A stretch of 64,000 nt of DNA from the NCBI GenBank assembly GCA_009909085.1, contig JAAANX010000034.1, forward strand, positions 1 through 64,000. Reading direction: 5' to 3'. The stretch comes from Cyanobacteria bacterium GSL.Bin1. GTDB lineage: Bacteria; Cyanobacteriota; Cyanobacteriia; Cyanobacteriales; Rubidibacteraceae. Positions 7,271 through 16,462 of the stretch are shown here, one piece after another. The position numbers and the translations under genes are program-made. The notes under the pieces are model-generated. The model was not told the DNA's origin. It searched no databases and worked only from the letters and a program-made list of their open reading frames with translations. Positions within the stretch are counted from its first letter, which is position 1. Every line of letters begins with the position of its first letter.

Positions 7271-8392
7271 ATGGCTTGGCAGCAAAAAGGCTATTTTAAT
7301 TTTGGTGGACAGGGACCCCTCTCTCAAAAGACCTGGAACGCGATCGCGCAAGGATATGAAAGAATTCAAGCCGAGGGACCTTTTTCTCAGCGCGTCAATG
7401 CCTGGTTACAGGAAGAAACGGCCAAGACCCGTCAAGCCATTGCCCAAGAAGTCGGCAGTTCACCTGAGACCATTACTCTGACGGAAAATGTAACAGTTGG
7501 CTGTAATATAGCGTTATGGGGACTGAATTGGCAAAATCACGATCATATCCTACTTACCGACTGCGAGCATCCCGGGATTATTGCAACTGTTCAGGAACTG
7601 GCGTATCGCTTCGGAATTCAGTATTCCTTTTGTCCAATTATGGCAACCCTCAATGAGGGAGACCCCACCGCTGTTATTCAAGAACACCTGCAAGAAAAGA
7701 CCAAGTTAGTCATCTTATCCCATTTATTGTGGAATACCGGACAAGTCTTGCCGCTCAAAGAAATTATTCGGGTCTGTCATGAAAAAGGCGTCCTCGTCTT
7801 AGTGGATGCAGCGCAATCAGTGGGATCGTTACCCTTAGGGTTACCCGATACAGGAGTGGATTTTTATGCCTTTACCGGACACAAATGGCTGTGTGGTCCG
7901 GCTGGAGTGGGTGGGTTATACATTTCTGCTGAGCGTTTTTCCCAACTCCGTCCCACTTTTATCGGTTGGCGCGGGATTAATCTAGACACTCAGGGCAAAC
8001 CCGTGAGTTATAAAGAAGATGGACGAAAATTTGAAGTGGCGACATCTGCTTATCCGCAGTATATGGGTTTAAGCAGCGCGATCGCGCAACATCAGCAATG
8101 GGGAACTCCTACACAACGCTATCAGAAAATTTGTAAACTTAGCGCCATGCTTTGGGAACGTCTCTCTCAACTCAAAGGACTGAACTGTTTACGTACTTCT
8201 CCGCCAGCAGCCGGTTTGGTTTCCTTCCAGTTGGAAAACCTTCCCCACAAACCGTTTGTTACTGCCTTAGAGAAAGATGGATTTCTATTGCGAACCTTAG
8301 CTGATCCCGACTGTATCCGCGCTTGTGTCCACTATTTCACCACTGAGGCAGAAATCGAAGCCTTAGTGGAAACCATTAAGAGCCAATTATAA
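7271..8392 (+). CDS. Class V aminotransferase fold, L-cysteine/cystine C-S lyase-like
   Basis: The 373-residue protein is a fold-type I PLP enzyme. The cofactor lysine is in TGHKWLCGPAGVGG (about residue 213), the PLP-contacting Asp in VLVDAAQSVG, and a substrate-binding stretch is FNFGGQGPLS at the N-terminus. The N-terminus and length fit the cyanobacterial L-cysteine/cystine lyase (C-DES), which releases a persulfide or sulfide for Fe-S cluster assembly. Isopenicillin-N-epimerase-like proteins and the ergothioneine C-S lyase EgtE belong to the same superfamily. An egtD gene lies about 10 kb away, so an EgtE-like role cannot be excluded. The gene starts at ATG 7271 and stands alone. Confidence 0.85.
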   Translation: MAWQQKGYFNFGGQGPLSQKTWNAIAQGYERIQAEGPFSQRVNAWLQEETAKTRQAIAQEVGSSPETITLTENVTVGCNIALWGLNWQNHDHILLTDCEHPGIIATVQELAYRFGIQYSFCPIMATLNEGDPTAVIQEHLQEKTKLVILSHLLWNTGQVLPLKEIIRVCHEKGVLVLVDAAQSVGSLPLGLPDTGVDFYAFTGHKWLCGPAGVGGLYISAERFSQLRPTFIGWRGINLDTQGKPVSYKEDGRKFEVATSAYPQYMGLSSAIAQHQQWGTPTQRYQKICKLSAMLWERLSQLKGLNCLRTSPPAAGLVSFQLENLPHKPFVTALEKDGFLLRTLADPDCIRACVHYFTTEAEIEALVETIKSQL

Positions 8393-8437
8393 ATTATTTG
8401 TGACTTCCCCCGAGTAGAAGGGGGGAAATCAGCAAGT

Positions 8438-8569
8438 TTAATCTTCGTGATCTTCAAATGGGTCGCTTAATTCTGCCGATGGTGGACCAAAAGAAAGATA
8501 GAGGGAGTAACCGGTTACCGCCAGAACAACAGCTCCGATGGAAATACTAATTAGGGTTGCAGATTCCAT
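8438..8569 (-). CDS. psbN: Photosystem II assembly protein PsbN
   Basis: This 43-residue product starts MESATLISISIGAVVLAVTG and ends DPFEDHED. It has one transmembrane helix near the N-terminus, then the conserved GPPSAELSDPFE tail typical of PsbN. PsbN is a thylakoid membrane protein needed for photosystem II reaction-centre assembly rather than a subunit. It lies divergently next to psbH, the usual cyanobacterial and plastid arrangement, with 140 bp between the two start codons carrying both promoters. Confidence 0.95.
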   Translation of the reverse strand: MESATLISISIGAVVLAVTGYSLYLSFGPPSAELSDPFEDHED

Positions 8570-8709
8570 AGTGATGATAAAAAATGAGAACTATCATTTA
8601 CAATTGTACATATTTCTGGCGTGACTCTCATTGAGTTAAGCGATCGCCTTCCGCGGTCAAATAATATTACAATTAGGAAAAGTAGATTAAAATTCAAAAT
8701 TTAAGTGTT

Positions 8710-8913
8710 ATGGCACAGCGGACCCGCTTAGGAAATCTTCTCAAACCCTTAAACTCAGAATATGGAAAAGTTGCTCCTGGTTGGGGAACAACGCCTCTGA
8801 TGGCAGTGTTTATGGGGCTGTTTTTCGTCTTTTTACTGATTATTCTGCAAATTTATAACTCTTCTCTCCTGGTTGAAGGATTTGAGGTAGATTGGCGAAG
8901 CCTAAGCCAGTAA
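8710..8913 (+). CDS. psbH: Photosystem II reaction centre protein PsbH
   Basis: The 67-residue protein has the PsbH layout. A basic N-terminal segment ([20 protein letters not shown]) is followed by the conserved [10 protein letters not shown], one transmembrane helix (about residues 32-52) and a short lumenal tail ending VDWRSLSQ. PsbH is a small intrinsic subunit of photosystem II near CP47. Length and sequence are normal for cyanobacteria, which lack the phosphorylated plant extension. A strong terminator follows within about 30 bp. Confidence 0.98.
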   Translation: MAQRTRLGNLLKPLNSEYGKVAPGWGTTPLMAVFMGLFFVFLLIILQIYNSSLLVEGFEVDWRSLSQ

Positions 8914-8936
8914 ATTGATTCAGACGAAACTGGCAA

Positions 8937-8972
8937 AAAATAAACCCGGTGCTGTCCCGGGTTTATTTTTTT
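8937..8972 (+). terminator. Rho-independent terminator, shared between psbH and the Pmp3-like gene
   Basis: AATAAACCCGG and CCCGGGTTTATT form a stem of about 11 bp with a TGCTGT loop, followed by a T-run. On the complementary strand the run of A/T on the other side also gives a U-rich tail. The hairpin lies between convergent genes, so it probably stops transcription from both sides. Confidence 0.85.
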
Positions 8973-9132
8973 ATTTTTTCGCAATTACCCATACCGCATG
9001 AATTAAACCAGGAATATATCCCAAAAGCGTGAGTAAAATATTAAGCCAGAAGTGCCCGCCAAAGCCAACTTGAAGAAATACTCCTAACGGGGGAATAAGA
9101 ACGGACAAGATAATTCGGATAACGTCAGCCAT
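8971..9132 (-). CDS. Pmp3/YqaE family (UPF0057) membrane protein
   Basis: This 53-residue product starts MADVIRIILSVLIPPLGVFL, followed by GFGGHFWLNILLTLLGYIPG. These two hydrophobic helices with an IPPLGVFL turn and LLGYIPG are the Pmp3 / stress-induced YqaE signature. In yeast and plants members influence membrane potential and salt tolerance, but bacterial function is poorly defined. Its stop codon lies at the edge of the terminator shared with psbH. Confidence 0.92.
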   Translation of the reverse strand: MADVIRIILSVLIPPLGVFLQVGFGGHFWLNILLTLLGYIPGLIHAVWVIAKK

Positions 9133-9194
9133 TGTCTTTCCTTACTCTTAGACATTGCTTACGCTGTTATATTAACTTGAATTCAAAGATTTTG

Positions 9195-9566
9195 TTACTG
9201 CTGCGATTGCCGCCCGAGTTCATAAACGCCAAACGCCATACAAGCCAGAATTCCCATACTAATTGCCCAACTCGAACCCAAGCTCAACTCTACTCCATAG
9301 TTGCACAAACTACCCAGGGCAAGAAAAGGGAAAATACTAAACACAGAAGCATAAAAGGCATTCTGAGATTCTCTCGCTTCGCGGGTGCGCTCAAATTCTT
9401 GGACGGAAAGATACAAGGAGCGCTCAGCAAAGTTAAACCAACGCATTAGCTGCGTCATTAACCAGTCTCGTAAAGAAGACAAGCTGAGATAAAGTGCAAA
9501 CGCCCACAGGCTCAGTCCCGCGATCGTCGTCGTGTCGATATTGATAGGGGGGAGCATCTCAAGCAT
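9195..9566 (-). CDS. Membrane protein of unknown function
   Basis: The 123-residue protein has hydrophobic stretches at about residues 14-32, 70-90 and 97-115. They are separated by a charged segment rich in Arg/Glu (WFNFAERSLYLSVQEFERTREARESQN) that resembles a short cytoplasmic helix. I do not recognise a named family. It lies alone between the Pmp3-like gene and the two-component region. The ATG at 9566 is followed by an aliphatic N-terminus without a clear signal-peptide cleavage site. Confidence 0.7.
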   Translation of the reverse strand: MLEMLPPINIDTTTIAGLSLWAFALYLSLSSLRDWLMTQLMRWFNFAERSLYLSVQEFERTREARESQNAFYASVFSIFPFLALGSLCNYGVELSLGSSWAISMGILACMAFGVYELGRQSQQ

Positions 9567-9641
9567 AGTTCAGGGAAGTTCTTAGTAATATCAATTCGCA
9601 TTGTTTCACAAATTTTAACAGAAATTATTTGAGACGGAGTA

Positions 9642-10028
9642 TCAGCCCTCACTCATCCTTTGAATGGTATTGAGGAGATTTCTTAAGCGAACTGGCTTGG
9701 TCAGATAATGATCCGCTCCTGCGAGCAAACATTTTTCTTGATCGCCGGACATGGCAAATGCAGTCAGGGCAATAATGGGCGTTTGCAAGGAATCCGGTTG
9801 CGCCCGGAGTTGCCGAATCGCTTCCAAGCCATCAAGCTCTGGCATTTGAATGTCCATTAGAATAAGATCCGGTTGTTCTTGTCGTGCTAAGTTGACGGCA
9901 CTGCGACCATTGGTAGCAACAACAATGGGATATCCCTTCGCTTCTAGATAAGAACGAATAGTGAGCAGGTTTGCTTCATCATCATCTGCAATTAAAATTT
10001 TGGCTAAAGGTCGTGATTCATCACTGCT
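9642..10028 (-). pseudogene. Receiver domain severed from the upstream hybrid kinase by an in-frame TAG
   Basis: The 128 codons after the kinase stop encode a complete receiver domain: acidic pocket ILIADDDEANLL, phospho-acceptor Asp in LILMDIQMPELDG, Thr in IIALTAF and Lys in YLTKPVR. It is in the same reading frame as the kinase at 10029-13124, separated only by the TAG codon at 10029-10031. No ATG, GTG or TTG start exists in this frame before the ATG that immediately precedes the phospho-acceptor Asp, which would give a useless fragment. The simplest reading is a hybrid kinase with a nonsense mutation, a sequencing error or read-through of the stop. Confidence 0.85.
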
Positions 10029-13000
10029 CTAACTGGTGGTGCTCTCTTGGCTTGTATTTTCACTTTTGAGAGCGATGGCATCATTTTGCTCCTGAGTGTA
10101 AGGAACAATGATCGTAAAACAACTGCCTTCTCCGAGTGTACTTTCCACTCTCACGTTTCCATGATGTAATTCTGCAATCCGTTTCACGAGAGACAGTCCT
10201 AAGCCAGTTCCCTTCCTTTGCTGAGTCAGCCATACTCCGCCGTGAGACGACGGAGCCTGCGGCTGTAGCTGCATAAAAGGCTGAAATAGCTCAGGCAGAT
10301 CCTTTTCATCAATGCCAAGGCCGGTATCAATTACAGAAAAAGCCATTTCTGTTCCCTGATTCATCCATGCCACCTGCAAAGTAATCTTGCCCTCTGGCGG
10401 TGTAAATTTAATAGCATTAGACAGTAAATTGAGTAACGCCTGTCGTAAACGCTGTTCATCTCCTCTAATTGTCAGTAACTGCTGAGGAAGCTCAAGCTTC
10501 AGAGTGATTTGCTTTCTCTGAGCCATTTCCCTCACTAGAGAAAGGGCACTATCACACAGATGTTGCAGCGAGATCGGATTGATATCTAACTCTAACTTGC
10601 CCGCTTCAATTTTGGAGAGGTCAAGAATATCATTAATCAGTTCTAGGAGATGGGTCCCACTACTGTGAATCGTTTCTAAATTCTTGAATTGTCTGGGATT
10701 AAGAGAACCATAGGCTTGTTCTTTTAACCCTTCGGTCAATCCCAAAATGCTATTGAGCGGTGTGCGGAATTCATGGCTCATGTTAGCCAAAAATTCGTCT
10801 TTCAATCGGTTGGCTCGTTCGAGTTCAGCATTGGTTTGTTCTAGATATTCTTGATCTTGCTTCCGTCGGGTCACATCATGAGCAGCGGCATAAATTTTTT
10901 CTCCTACTCGTACAGCACTCCACTCTAACCAGCGATAGGAGCCATCTGCACAACGATAACGATTAATAAAATACTTCACCGGTTGATCCTTTTGGAGGCG
11001 TCGCAACGCCTCTTCCGTAGCGGCTTGATCTTCAGGATGAATAAAATGCGAGCAAGGTTGAGTTTTCAGTTCGTCTAGAGAATAGCCTAAAATTTCCTCC
11101 CATCTACGGTTTAAGTGACAGAAATACCCTTTGAAATCGGCAATACAAAGTAAATCCAAGCTCACGGAAAAGAAGCTGTCTAATTCTTGGTTTCTTTTTG
11201 CTAAATCTGCGGTCCGGGCTGCCACTTGCTTCTCTAAATCTTGGTTAAAAGCTTGCAGGTTAGCCAAAGCTTCTGTGCGCTCTAATTCTGCAGCAATGCG
11301 GTCTGCAAAGACATTAAGAATTGCTTTGATCCGATCAATTCCTGTGAGAGGTTGGCGATGAAAAATACAAAGATTGCCAACGACCTCTTCTTTCAAATTT
11401 AAGAGCGGTAGACCAATGTAGACTTTGGCATCTGTAGCTTTGAGCAGCTCATTATTGGGAAAATTGTCTTGGACATTGTCTTGATAAATTAAGCCATTAT
11501 GATATTGAAAACGAATAATATCCACACAAGGGCTGTCATCAGTCAAAGATAGTTTCACATTCGGTTGTAGTTTCCCATTGCCCCAAATTGCTTTGCTTTG
11601 TATAGCATTACCTTCTTTCTGGGAAACCATGACCCAATGAACGTCCAAGGTGTTTGCAATATATTCCACCACTGACGCTAAAAAATTTTTACTGCTAAAA
11701 TTTTTGCTGGCTTCGACGAGCGTCCGCCAGCCATTCTCAGCATTTTTGCGTTCTGTCGTATCTAAAACGACGCCGTTAAAAACAACACTGTTATCTTCTC
11801 GCTGTTCAGGAATGTCAGCAATGCTCTCAACCCAGCGGATGCCGTCAGCACGAACAACCCGAAATTCACATTGCCACCGGGTTTTATGGCAAAGCGCCAT
11901 TTCAATTTTGTTGTTGACTTTCTGTAAGTCCTCAGGATGGATCCGGTCTAACCAATGTTGGGCAACTGAGAAATCAACGTCGGCGGGAATACCAAATAAA
12001 TTGAGTGCCCCTTGATTGGCAAAGGGAAATGACCATTCTCCATTAGGGCTGACGGAAAATTGATAAATTCCGCCGGGAATACTGTTGGCGATATTGAGCA
12101 ATTGTTGTTGCTGATTTTCGAGGTGCCGTTGCCCTTTTTTGCGTTTTGTCACCTCTCGACGCAGGTTACGATGGATCAGGGCTTGCTGGATCGCGATCGC
12201 GCATTGCTGTGCCACTTGTTTTACGACTTTGACTTCCTCAGTTGTCCACTGTCGAGGGGTAGCCTGTTGACTAACGCTGAAGACGCCCCACAGTTTCCCT
12301 GAACAAACAATGGGGGCAATGATGACCGCCTTAATTTCAGCATTAATCAGTTGTTGAGCAAAGAACACCTTTGATTCGCAGACATCTGAAATGACCTGGA
12401 CAGCCCCTTGGCGATACGATGCTAAGTCTTCTGAGTTATTCTCAAGATTCTCAAAAATAGACAGTTCCTTTGGCAAGGGAGAGACTTCTTCAGAAAGGGT
12501 AGTTTCAGAAGCCACGCGACCTTTTCCTTGGGCAGAGTATTGATAAATTAGAGCGCGATCACTGCCTAGAAAAGTACAGCTTCTTTGAGTTGCAAGATGC
12601 AGAACTTCCTGAATATTGAGAGAACCATGAATGGCTTGAGAAATCTCATTGAGAAACTGTTCTGCTGCGAGTTGTTGCTTCAGATGCAGGGTATTCGTTT
12701 TAGCAAGATCGTGCCAAACACGCTCAGAGTCTAACACTCCCACAACCTCATCTTGATCATTAATAACTGCAATTTCAGAAGTTTGATTCTGTTGTAATTG
12801 ATTAAGAACGCGAGCAATACAACTTAATTCCGACTCATAAACCGTCGGTTCTCGAGGAAGCATCATTGCTTCTACGGCTAGCGTTTCTAATGTTTCTCCT
12901 TGAGCACATAATGCCAAAATTTGTTGGGCACTCATGCGCCCAACTAACTTTTCTTGTGCTGTTACTAACACAGAATTTTTATCTGAAAAATCATTATTCC

Positions 13001-13124
13001 CCTGTGCTTGGGAGGTGATTAATCTTAAAGCTTCAGCAACAGAACAAGTTGATTGAATGGTTAATGGAGAAAAAGCAATTAGCTGCTTGAAATTTATTTC
13101 TAAGTCATTTGACTTAATATCCAT
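10029..13124 (-). CDS. Multi-domain sensor histidine kinase (CBS-GAF-PAS-GAF-PAS-HisKA-HATPase)
   Basis: The 1031-residue protein has in order: a CBS-pair-like region (about residues 10-150), a GAF domain (about 160-310) and a PAS domain (about 340-460). A second GAF-like region (about 470-620), a long coiled linker and a second PAS (about 650-765) follow. The HisKA domain has the phospho-acceptor His in FLANMSHEFRTPLNS (about 783), and the HATPase domain (about 880-1005) carries the N box LLNLSNAIKFT, DTGLGIDEKDL and GTGLGLSLVKR. It is soluble, since no transmembrane segment is seen. Autophosphorylation in response to an unknown signal is expected. It ends with TAG directly in frame with a receiver domain, so the natural form was probably a hybrid kinase of about 1160 residues. 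Confidence 0.93.
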   Translation of the reverse strand: MDIKSNDLEINFKQLIAFSPLTIQSTCSVAEALRLITSQAQGNNDFSDKNSVLVTAQEKLVGRMSAQQILALCAQGETLETLAVEAMMLPREPTVYESELSCIARVLNQLQQNQTSEIAVINDQDEVVGVLDSERVWHDLAKTNTLHLKQQLAAEQFLNEISQAIHGSLNIQEVLHLATQRSCTFLGSDRALIYQYSAQGKGRVASETTLSEEVSPLPKELSIFENLENNSEDLASYRQGAVQVISDVCESKVFFAQQLINAEIKAVIIAPIVCSGKLWGVFSVSQQATPRQWTTEEVKVVKQVAQQCAIAIQQALIHRNLRREVTKRKKGQRHLENQQQQLLNIANSIPGGIYQFSVSPNGEWSFPFANQGALNLFGIPADVDFSVAQHWLDRIHPEDLQKVNNKIEMALCHKTRWQCEFRVVRADGIRWVESIADIPEQREDNSVVFNGVVLDTTERKNAENGWRTLVEASKNFSSKNFLASVVEYIANTLDVHWVMVSQKEGNAIQSKAIWGNGKLQPNVKLSLTDDSPCVDIIRFQYHNGLIYQDNVQDNFPNNELLKATDAKVYIGLPLLNLKEEVVGNLCIFHRQPLTGIDRIKAILNVFADRIAAELERTEALANLQAFNQDLEKQVAARTADLAKRNQELDSFFSVSLDLLCIADFKGYFCHLNRRWEEILGYSLDELKTQPCSHFIHPEDQAATEEALRRLQKDQPVKYFINRYRCADGSYRWLEWSAVRVGEKIYAAAHDVTRRKQDQEYLEQTNAELERANRLKDEFLANMSHEFRTPLNSILGLTEGLKEQAYGSLNPRQFKNLETIHSSGTHLLELINDILDLSKIEAGKLELDINPISLQHLCDSALSLVREMAQRKQITLKLELPQQLLTIRGDEQRLRQALLNLLSNAIKFTPPEGKITLQVAWMNQGTEMAFSVIDTGLGIDEKDLPELFQPFMQLQPQAPSSHGGVWLTQQRKGTGLGLSLVKRIAELHHGNVRVESTLGEGSCFTIIVPYTQEQNDAIALKSENTSQESTTS

Positions 13125-13193
13125 CCGTTATTTTTATCACTCATTGATTAATACTTGTTTCAATTATAGGATCGGTCATTTCCATGAATTTCT

Positions 13194-14720
13194 CTAGTCA
13201 TCATCCTCTAAACCAGGACGTCCAAGCGGTTGATGCCTTTTGGATTCTTGAGTCCAGAGGGTTAAACCTTGTATTGACCGAGCGGGTGGAATTTTACCGC
13301 ATAGAGAAATGCCAAAACCAAGGATTATTCCCATCGGCGCGGTAATTGCTGATCGCCAGATCCCTGGAAACGTTAACCATCCTGCTTCAGAACTAATAAT
13401 GATTAGAATCACTGCTAAAACAGTACCATAAAAGGCGCCATTGGCATTAATGCGAGGAAACAGGACTCCCATCAAAAAAATTCCTAATAACGGCCCTAAG
13501 AAAATCGTGGTATAGCTAACAAGGAAGGGTAATAAATCTTTACCGGTTGAAGCAACATAAAAAGCCGAAAAAATACCTAAAATCCCCCAAAAAACAATTA
13601 AAATTTGCGCAACTCGTAGGGAGTTTGATTCATTTTCTTGGTGGCAGAAATATCGATCATAAAAATCAACTGTCATACAGGTTGCTAAAGAGTGTAAGGC
13701 TGAGTCAATTGATGACATCGCTGCTGCAAAAATCGCTGCTACTAAAAAACCTGATGCTCCTACCGGCACTTGGTTAACGATAAAATAGGGCAAAATTTGA
13801 TCGCCAACAATCTCTTCGGGGAGACCCGTATTCAGAGAATAGAAACCAAATAAGATCACGCCGAGAAAAAGCGTCGCCGCCACTCCCACAAAGCCAGAAA
13901 ACCAGCCCAGTAAAATGGCTTTCCGCGCAGAGGGCACATCAGAACAGGAAACATACCGTTGTACCGATTGTTGATTGGTCCCAGCCACAGCAAAGGCAAG
14001 GATGCCATAAGCCAACAAAGCCGTTGGTAGAGAATAGATAGAATCAGGTTCCCAAGAGGTATTAAACATGGTTAGTTTCCCGGCCTCCCCAGCAGCTTGC
14101 CACAGGGTACCCAAGCCACCATTGACACCCGAAACAGCTGCCCAAACTCCTGCGCCCAAGCCTAGAAAAATCATGCCAAACTGCAACACATCTGTCCAAA
14201 CCACTGCTGTAATGCCACCCGCTACAGTGTAGACAATTGAGATTAAACCAACAATCATAATCGCTGGGTAGAGAGGAATTCTGGTTACAGTCGAAACCAC
14301 CAGCGATGCCCCATAGAGCAAGGCACCCAGGCGAGCAATGACAAATAAAAGAAAGCACAGTGACCCCAGAGAGCGAGTTTTTGCATCAAAGCGCCTTTCT
14401 AAATACTCGTAGGCTGTTGTCAAATTAAGATTAATAAAAAAAGGTAAAAATAGGGCAATCACTAATCCATAACCAATTAAATCCCCCAACTGAAGTTGTA
14501 AGTATAAAAAACCATGTCCATAACCTTGCCCAGGTCCTCCGAGTAGGGAAGCAGCGGAGAATGAGGTAGCAACAATCGAAAAACCAATCGCCCACCAAGG
14601 GATTTGACGAGCACCGCGAAAATATTCATCAGTGTTATTTTGCTTACGACTCGCAATCATCCCAATGCTGATGACGATCAGGGCGTAAACGGCAACAATG
14701 CTCCAATCGATGATACCCAT
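13194..14720 (-). CDS. Sodium:solute symporter family transporter
   Basis: The 508-residue inner-membrane protein has about 13 hydrophobic helices and the layout of the SSS family (LeuT fold). It starts MGIIDWSIVAVYALIVISIG, followed by EYFRGARQIPWWAIGFSIVATSFSAAS, which carries residues of the Na+ site in helix 1. GAAMSSIDSALHSLAT-like sequence (AAAMSSIDSAL) in the C-terminal half matches the second part of the Na+ site. The substrate cannot be read from sequence; relatives carry sugars, amino acids, proline, pantothenate or inositol. It stands alone, 70 bp downstream of the sensor kinase start but on the same strand and upstream of it in transcription order, so co-transcription with the kinase is possible. 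Confidence 0.9.
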   Translation of the reverse strand: MGIIDWSIVAVYALIVISIGMIASRKQNNTDEYFRGARQIPWWAIGFSIVATSFSAASLLGGPGQGYGHGFLYLQLQLGDLIGYGLVIALFLPFFINLNLTTAYEYLERRFDAKTRSLGSLCFLLFVIARLGALLYGASLVVSTVTRIPLYPAIMIVGLISIVYTVAGGITAVVWTDVLQFGMIFLGLGAGVWAAVSGVNGGLGTLWQAAGEAGKLTMFNTSWEPDSIYSLPTALLAYGILAFAVAGTNQQSVQRYVSCSDVPSARKAILLGWFSGFVGVAATLFLGVILFGFYSLNTGLPEEIVGDQILPYFIVNQVPVGASGFLVAAIFAAAMSSIDSALHSLATCMTVDFYDRYFCHQENESNSLRVAQILIVFWGILGIFSAFYVASTGKDLLPFLVSYTTIFLGPLLGIFLMGVLFPRINANGAFYGTVLAVILIIISSEAGWLTFPGIWRSAITAPMGIILGFGISLCGKIPPARSIQGLTLWTQESKRHQPLGRPGLEDDD

Positions 14721-15123
14721 AGAAGATGAAAATTCTTTACGAAGTTATTCTGACCCATTAGTTGATCAATTCGGTGAAACCAGTTTTTGGTTAATTCAAT
14801 TAAGGTACAGCAGAATCATCAGTCAATCAATGCCTGGCATAACTCAGTTGTGTATCGAGAAAGGTTAAACCCAAAATCTTTTGCATAATCACGAAAAACA
14901 AGTGACAATCAAATCAACTGATCTCTGTTTTCTGGATAGAGGCTGAGTGTCTTACCATAGAAACAGTAGAAACAAAGGATTGCCCCTCCAATCGCGTCAA
15001 CATCTTATCATCCTTCGATGAGGTGTTAGCGCATCAATCTTCTTACCTAACGGTTCGACAGTGCTCACCGTGAATTGCTATTAACATTAAAAATCGTAAA
15101 CTGCCAAAAGGACAAATCGCATT
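14721..15123. other. Intergenic region between divergent symporter and vipp1 genes
   Basis: I see no open frame with coding character, no RNA gene and no clear repeat in these 400 bases. Both flanking genes read outwards, so it must hold promoters for the symporter gene and vipp1. No promoter element stands out enough to be called. Confidence 0.5.
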
Positions 15124-15912
15124 ATGGGACTATTTGATCGCATCAGTCGGGTTGTACGCGCCAATGTTAATGATCTCGTCAGTAAAGCGGAAGACCCCGA
15201 AAAAATGTTGGAACAGGCACTGGTGGATATGAATGAAGACTTGGTGCAACTCCGCCAAGCCGTTGCCAAAGCCATTGCTGCTGAACGTCGGAGTCGGAAA
15301 CAGTACGAAGAGCAACAATCCGAAGCTAATAAATGGCAACAAAGGGCGCAACTTGCCTTGAGTAAAGGGCAAGAAGACCTCGCTCGGCAAGCCCTGCAAC
15401 GAAAAAAATCCGCTGCTGATGCTGCTGCTGCGCTGAAACCACAAGTCGATCAACAAAAATCGCAAGTTGACACTTTGAAAAAATCTTTGATTGCCTTAGA
15501 AAGCAAAATTTCGGAAGCAAAAACGAAAAAAGAAATGCTGGGCGCACGCATGAAAGCAGCGAAAGCGAACCAGCAACTGCAAGAACAAGTGGGCAACTTA
15601 AGTGGTAGTAGTGCCATGGGTGCGTTTGAACGCATGGAAGAAAAAGTGATGGAAATGGAAGCTTCTGGACAAGCCGCAGCCGAACTTGTTGGTGGTGGAG
15701 GCGGTATTGAAGACCAGTTTGCTCAACTCGAATCGGGTAGTGATGTTGATGATGAATTAGCGGCGATGAAAGCCCAATTATCTGGTTCATCCCAAAATCA
15801 GCAGGCTTTACCAGAAGGCGATCAACAAAGCAATCAACAAAATCAGGATGCAGTGAGCGATAGCGAAATGGATGCCGAGTTAGAAGCACTGCGTAGACAA
15901 TTAGATGGTTAG
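15124..15912 (+). CDS. vipp1: Vipp1/IM30, PspA-family thylakoid membrane-shaping protein
   Basis: The 262-residue protein starts MGLFDRISRVVRANVNDLVS, the amphipathic membrane-binding helix of PspA/Vipp1 (ESCRT-III superfamily). It continues with long charged coiled-coil helices (about residues 25-190). After the PspA core there is a Gly-rich turn (VGGGGGIEDQF) and a Gln/Ser-rich linker. The last helix, DSEMDAELEALRRQLDG, is the C-terminal extension that distinguishes Vipp1 from PspA. Vipp1 forms ring and rod oligomers needed for thylakoid biogenesis and membrane repair. The gene is monocistronic and followed by a terminator hairpin. Confidence 0.95.
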   Translation: MGLFDRISRVVRANVNDLVSKAEDPEKMLEQALVDMNEDLVQLRQAVAKAIAAERRSRKQYEEQQSEANKWQQRAQLALSKGQEDLARQALQRKKSAADAAAALKPQVDQQKSQVDTLKKSLIALESKISEAKTKKEMLGARMKAAKANQQLQEQVGNLSGSSAMGAFERMEEKVMEMEASGQAAAELVGGGGGIEDQFAQLESGSDVDDELAAMKAQLSGSSQNQQALPEGDQQSNQQNQDAVSDSEMDAELEALRRQLDG

Positions 15913-15950
15913 TTATGGTATGGATTAACGATACCATTTAATCTAGAAGC

Positions 15951-15998
15951 AGAGGGGAAAAGGTCGGAAATCCTAACTTTTAACCCCTCTATATTTTT
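15951..15998 (+). terminator. Rho-independent terminator after vipp1
   Basis: AGAGGGG pairs with CCCCTCT, with inner pairing of AAAAGGT and ACTTTT, followed by ATATTTTTG. The hairpin lies 40 bp after the vipp1 stop and just before the thioredoxin gene. Confidence 0.7.
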
Positions 15999-16028
15999 GA
16001 TGGTTTCGTTAACGACAGAAGAAATTTT

Positions 16029-16352
16029 ATGAGTAACTTAATTTCAACAACGGATTCTCAAATTGCTGAAGAAATTTCCCAAGCTGGACAGCCAGTGCTT
16101 TTATATTTTTGGGCGGATTGGTGTGGTCCTTGTCGTCTGGTTTCGCCGTCAGTGGAAGCACTGGCCAATGAATATAGCGAGCAAGTAAAAGTCCTCAAGC
16201 TGGAAGTTGACCCCAATCCAGAAGCGGTAAAAACTTATCAAGTGGAAGGAGTCCCGGCCTTGAGATTCATTCAAAATGGCGAGGTTCAGTGGTCTCATGA
16301 AGGGGCAATCACCAAAGATCATTTAAAAGCAAGTATCGATCAGTATCTTTGA
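16029..16352 (+). CDS. Thioredoxin
   Basis: The 107-residue protein is a single thioredoxin domain with the active site WADWCGPCRLVSP (Cys pair about residues 33-36) and the cis-proline loop EGVPALRFI (about 75-83). It reduces disulfides in cytosolic target proteins, using electrons from ferredoxin- or NADPH-thioredoxin reductase. The sequence around the active site (WCGPCRL rather than WCGPCKM) and several non-consensus positions suggest one of the divergent cyanobacterial thioredoxins rather than the main TrxA. No operon partner is obvious; the next gene follows after 110 bp of repeat-like DNA. Confidence 0.92.
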   Translation: MSNLISTTDSQIAEEISQAGQPVLLYFWADWCGPCRLVSPSVEALANEYSEQVKVLKLEVDPNPEAVKTYQVEGVPALRFIQNGEVQWSHEGAITKDHLKASIDQYL

Positions 16353-16462
16353 GGATGAGGAGGAGTTGAAGTAGCACGGTGAGGAGGAGACAAGGTGAAT
16401 CTTGAATTCTCCATTGCCTATTCCCTAATGACTAACGACCAATGACAAATGACGAATCACCC

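Noticed and set aside
9132-9449. 105-codon plus-strand frame
   Set aside because: It is antisense to the membrane-protein gene at 9195-9566, with residues typical of fortuitous translation.
15326-15937. 203-codon open frame on the minus strand
   Set aside because: It lies antisense to vipp1, whose sequence is certain. Its residues are those expected from reading a Gln/Glu-rich coiled coil backwards.
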